From Bog-532 sp963775825 (GTDB taxonomy: Bacteria > Actinomycetota > Actinomycetes > Streptosporangiales > Streptosporangiaceae): DNA of 64,000 nucleotides. The stretch covers positions 1 through 64,000 of the forward strand of contig CAVZKY010000056.1 in assembly GCA_963775825.1 (NCBI GenBank), in the 5' to 3' direction. How positions within the stretch are numbered: position 1 is the stretch's first letter; the number at the start of each line of letters is the position of its first letter. Below are positions 62,868 through 64,000 of the stretch, piece by piece. The notes beneath the pieces are model-generated. The model ran no database searches, was not told the DNA's origin, and saw only the letters and a program-made list of their open reading frames with translations. Both the position numbers and the translations under genes were made by a program.

Positions 62868-64000
62868 ATGCAGGGAAGATCGCCGACGGACCGGGAGCTG
62901 CTGGACGCTGAGATGATCGCCGGGCATCTGGTCCCGCCGGGCAGCGTGTTCGCGTTCCTGGCCGCGCACCGCGCGGAGCTGTTCCCGGGCAGCTTCACCG
63001 CTGACCTGTTCCCTTCGCGGACCGGGCGCCCGTCGCTGCCGGCGGACCTGGTGGGCAGCGTGCTGGTGCTGAAAGAGCTGTATGACCTGTCGGATCCCCA
63101 GACGGCGGACGCGCTGAAGTATGACATCCGGTGGAAGGTGGCCTGCGGCCGGTCGCTGACCCAGGTGAGCTTCGACCCGTCCACGCTGGTGTACTGGCGC
63201 AAGCGGATCGCGAAGTCCGGTCGCCCGGACCGGGTGTTTGATGCGGTCGCGGAGGTGATCAGCCAGACCGGGGTCCTGGCCGGGCGGCGCAAGCGCTGCG
63301 TGGACTCGACGGTTTTCGACGACGCCGTGGCGACCCAGGACACCGTCACCCAGCTGGTGGCCGCGATGCGCAAGGTGGCACGGGTGGTGCCTGGCGCGGC
63401 GGATGTGATCACGGCGGTGTGCCTGCTGGATTACTCGAAGCCGGGCAAGCCGCCGATCGACTGGGATGATCCTGACGCCAAGGCTGCCCTGGTCAGTGCC
63501 CTGGTGAATGACGCGCTGGCAGCGCTCGCGGAGCTGGCGGGCCCGGATTCCCCGGGGCGGGACGCCGCGGAGGCGGACGCGCTGGGCCTGCTGGCGCTGG
63601 TGGCCGGGCAGGACGTGGAGCCCGCTGAGGACTCCGATGGGATGGATGGGCGGTGGCGGATCGCCCGGAAGGTCGCCCCGGACCGGGTGATCAGCACCGT
63701 GGACCGCGAGGCGCGGCATACCCGCAAGAGCAAGTCGAAGCGGCGCGACGGGTTCCGCGGGCACCTGGCGGCCGAGCCGGAGACCGGGCTGATCACCGAC
63801 TGCGAGATGACGATGGCCGCCGGGCCTGGCGGCAGTGACGCGGAGAACGGGGTGAAGATGGCCTGCCGCGACCGGTTCCATGGCTCTGCGCAGGGCGGGG
63901 ATGACGCGGCCAGCGCTGGCGAGGGCACCGGTGCCGTGCCCGGCGCGCCGCAGCCGCAGGAGCCCGGTGGCCAGGAGCGGGAGGACGGCCTGGAGATGTA
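62868..64000 (+). mobile_element. IS1182-type transposase, 3' end outside window
   Basis: The frame begins at ATG 62868 and stays open to the window edge (over 377 codons). It starts MQGRSPTDRELLDAEMIAGH, then the DUF772-like region (LPADLVGSVLVLKELYDLSD, KVACGRSLTQVSFDPSTLVYWRKRI) and the start of the DDE part (KRCVDSTVFDDAVATQ, DREARHTRKSKSKRRDGFRGHL). These are the marks of IS1182 transposases. No frameshift in the visible part, so the element may be active. Left end near 62760-62860. Confidence 0.8.

Noticed and set aside
1..64000. tRNA or rRNA genes
   Set aside because: Scanning for T-loop and anticodon patterns by eye gave no convincing cloverleaf. A tRNAscan run would decide.

Overview
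The window is about 64 kb of very GC-rich DNA. It uses GTG starts freely and has strong GC bias at third codon positions. The gene set points to a filamentous actinomycete (Actinomycetota, probably near Streptomyces or Streptosporangiales): the archaeal-type mismatch endonuclease NucS, a FilP/DivIVA-like coiled-coil protein, a DUF2550 gene after atpC, zinc-type L31, and the order rpmE-prfA-prmC-tsaC-wecA-atp. The assignment rests on gene content only.

Layout. 1-8 kb is a patchwork: a four-times frameshifted DHA2 drug exporter, a universal stress protein, a HAD phosphatase abutting a decayed IS200/IS605 element, an SGNH hydrolase, an aminotransferase, and a LysR remnant cut by an IS630 fragment. 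8-16 kb holds dapE, two tandem HtrA-type membrane proteases with disordered N-termini, a small membrane protein, a NodB deacetylase and an MGDG/MurG-like glycosyltransferase. 16-22 kb carries a response regulator-histidine kinase-TlpA operon, divergent from a LolA-like lipoprotein followed by an ABC-2 exporter pair. 22-33 kb has an acyl-CoA synthetase, a redox cluster (Ser-rich anchored protein, ferric-reductase-like membrane protein, NuoF-like flavoprotein, ferredoxin), pirin, TetR, asparaginase and a large Trp/Pro-rich membrane protein. 33-47 kb is the conserved core: rpmE, prfA, prmC, tsaC, a wecA-type transferase and the complete ATP synthase operon, with a Rex-like operator upstream. 47-64 kb has cobalamin adenosyltransferase, aldehyde dehydrogenase, a reversed-order RibD-like protein, a SWIM-SNF2 helicase, surE, an M16 peptidase pair, nucS, filP-like, methylmalonyl-CoA epimerase and an IS1182-type transposase running off the end.

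Two window-wide patterns stand out. First, many genes carry short in-frame tandem repeats or insertions inside or beside otherwise conserved sequence (nucS, prmC, mce, atpH, the ABC ATPase, the histidine kinase, the acyl-CoA synthetase). Second, at least a dozen frameshifts interrupt otherwise well-conserved genes, often in GC homopolymers or repeats, so sequencing indels must be excluded before calling those genes dead.

I see no CRISPR array, rRNA or tRNA gene. The most unusual items are the NucS active-site duplication, the redox cluster whose anchored protein lacks the flavin domain I would expect, the Trp-rich 665-residue protein, and the structured repeats before the atp operon.
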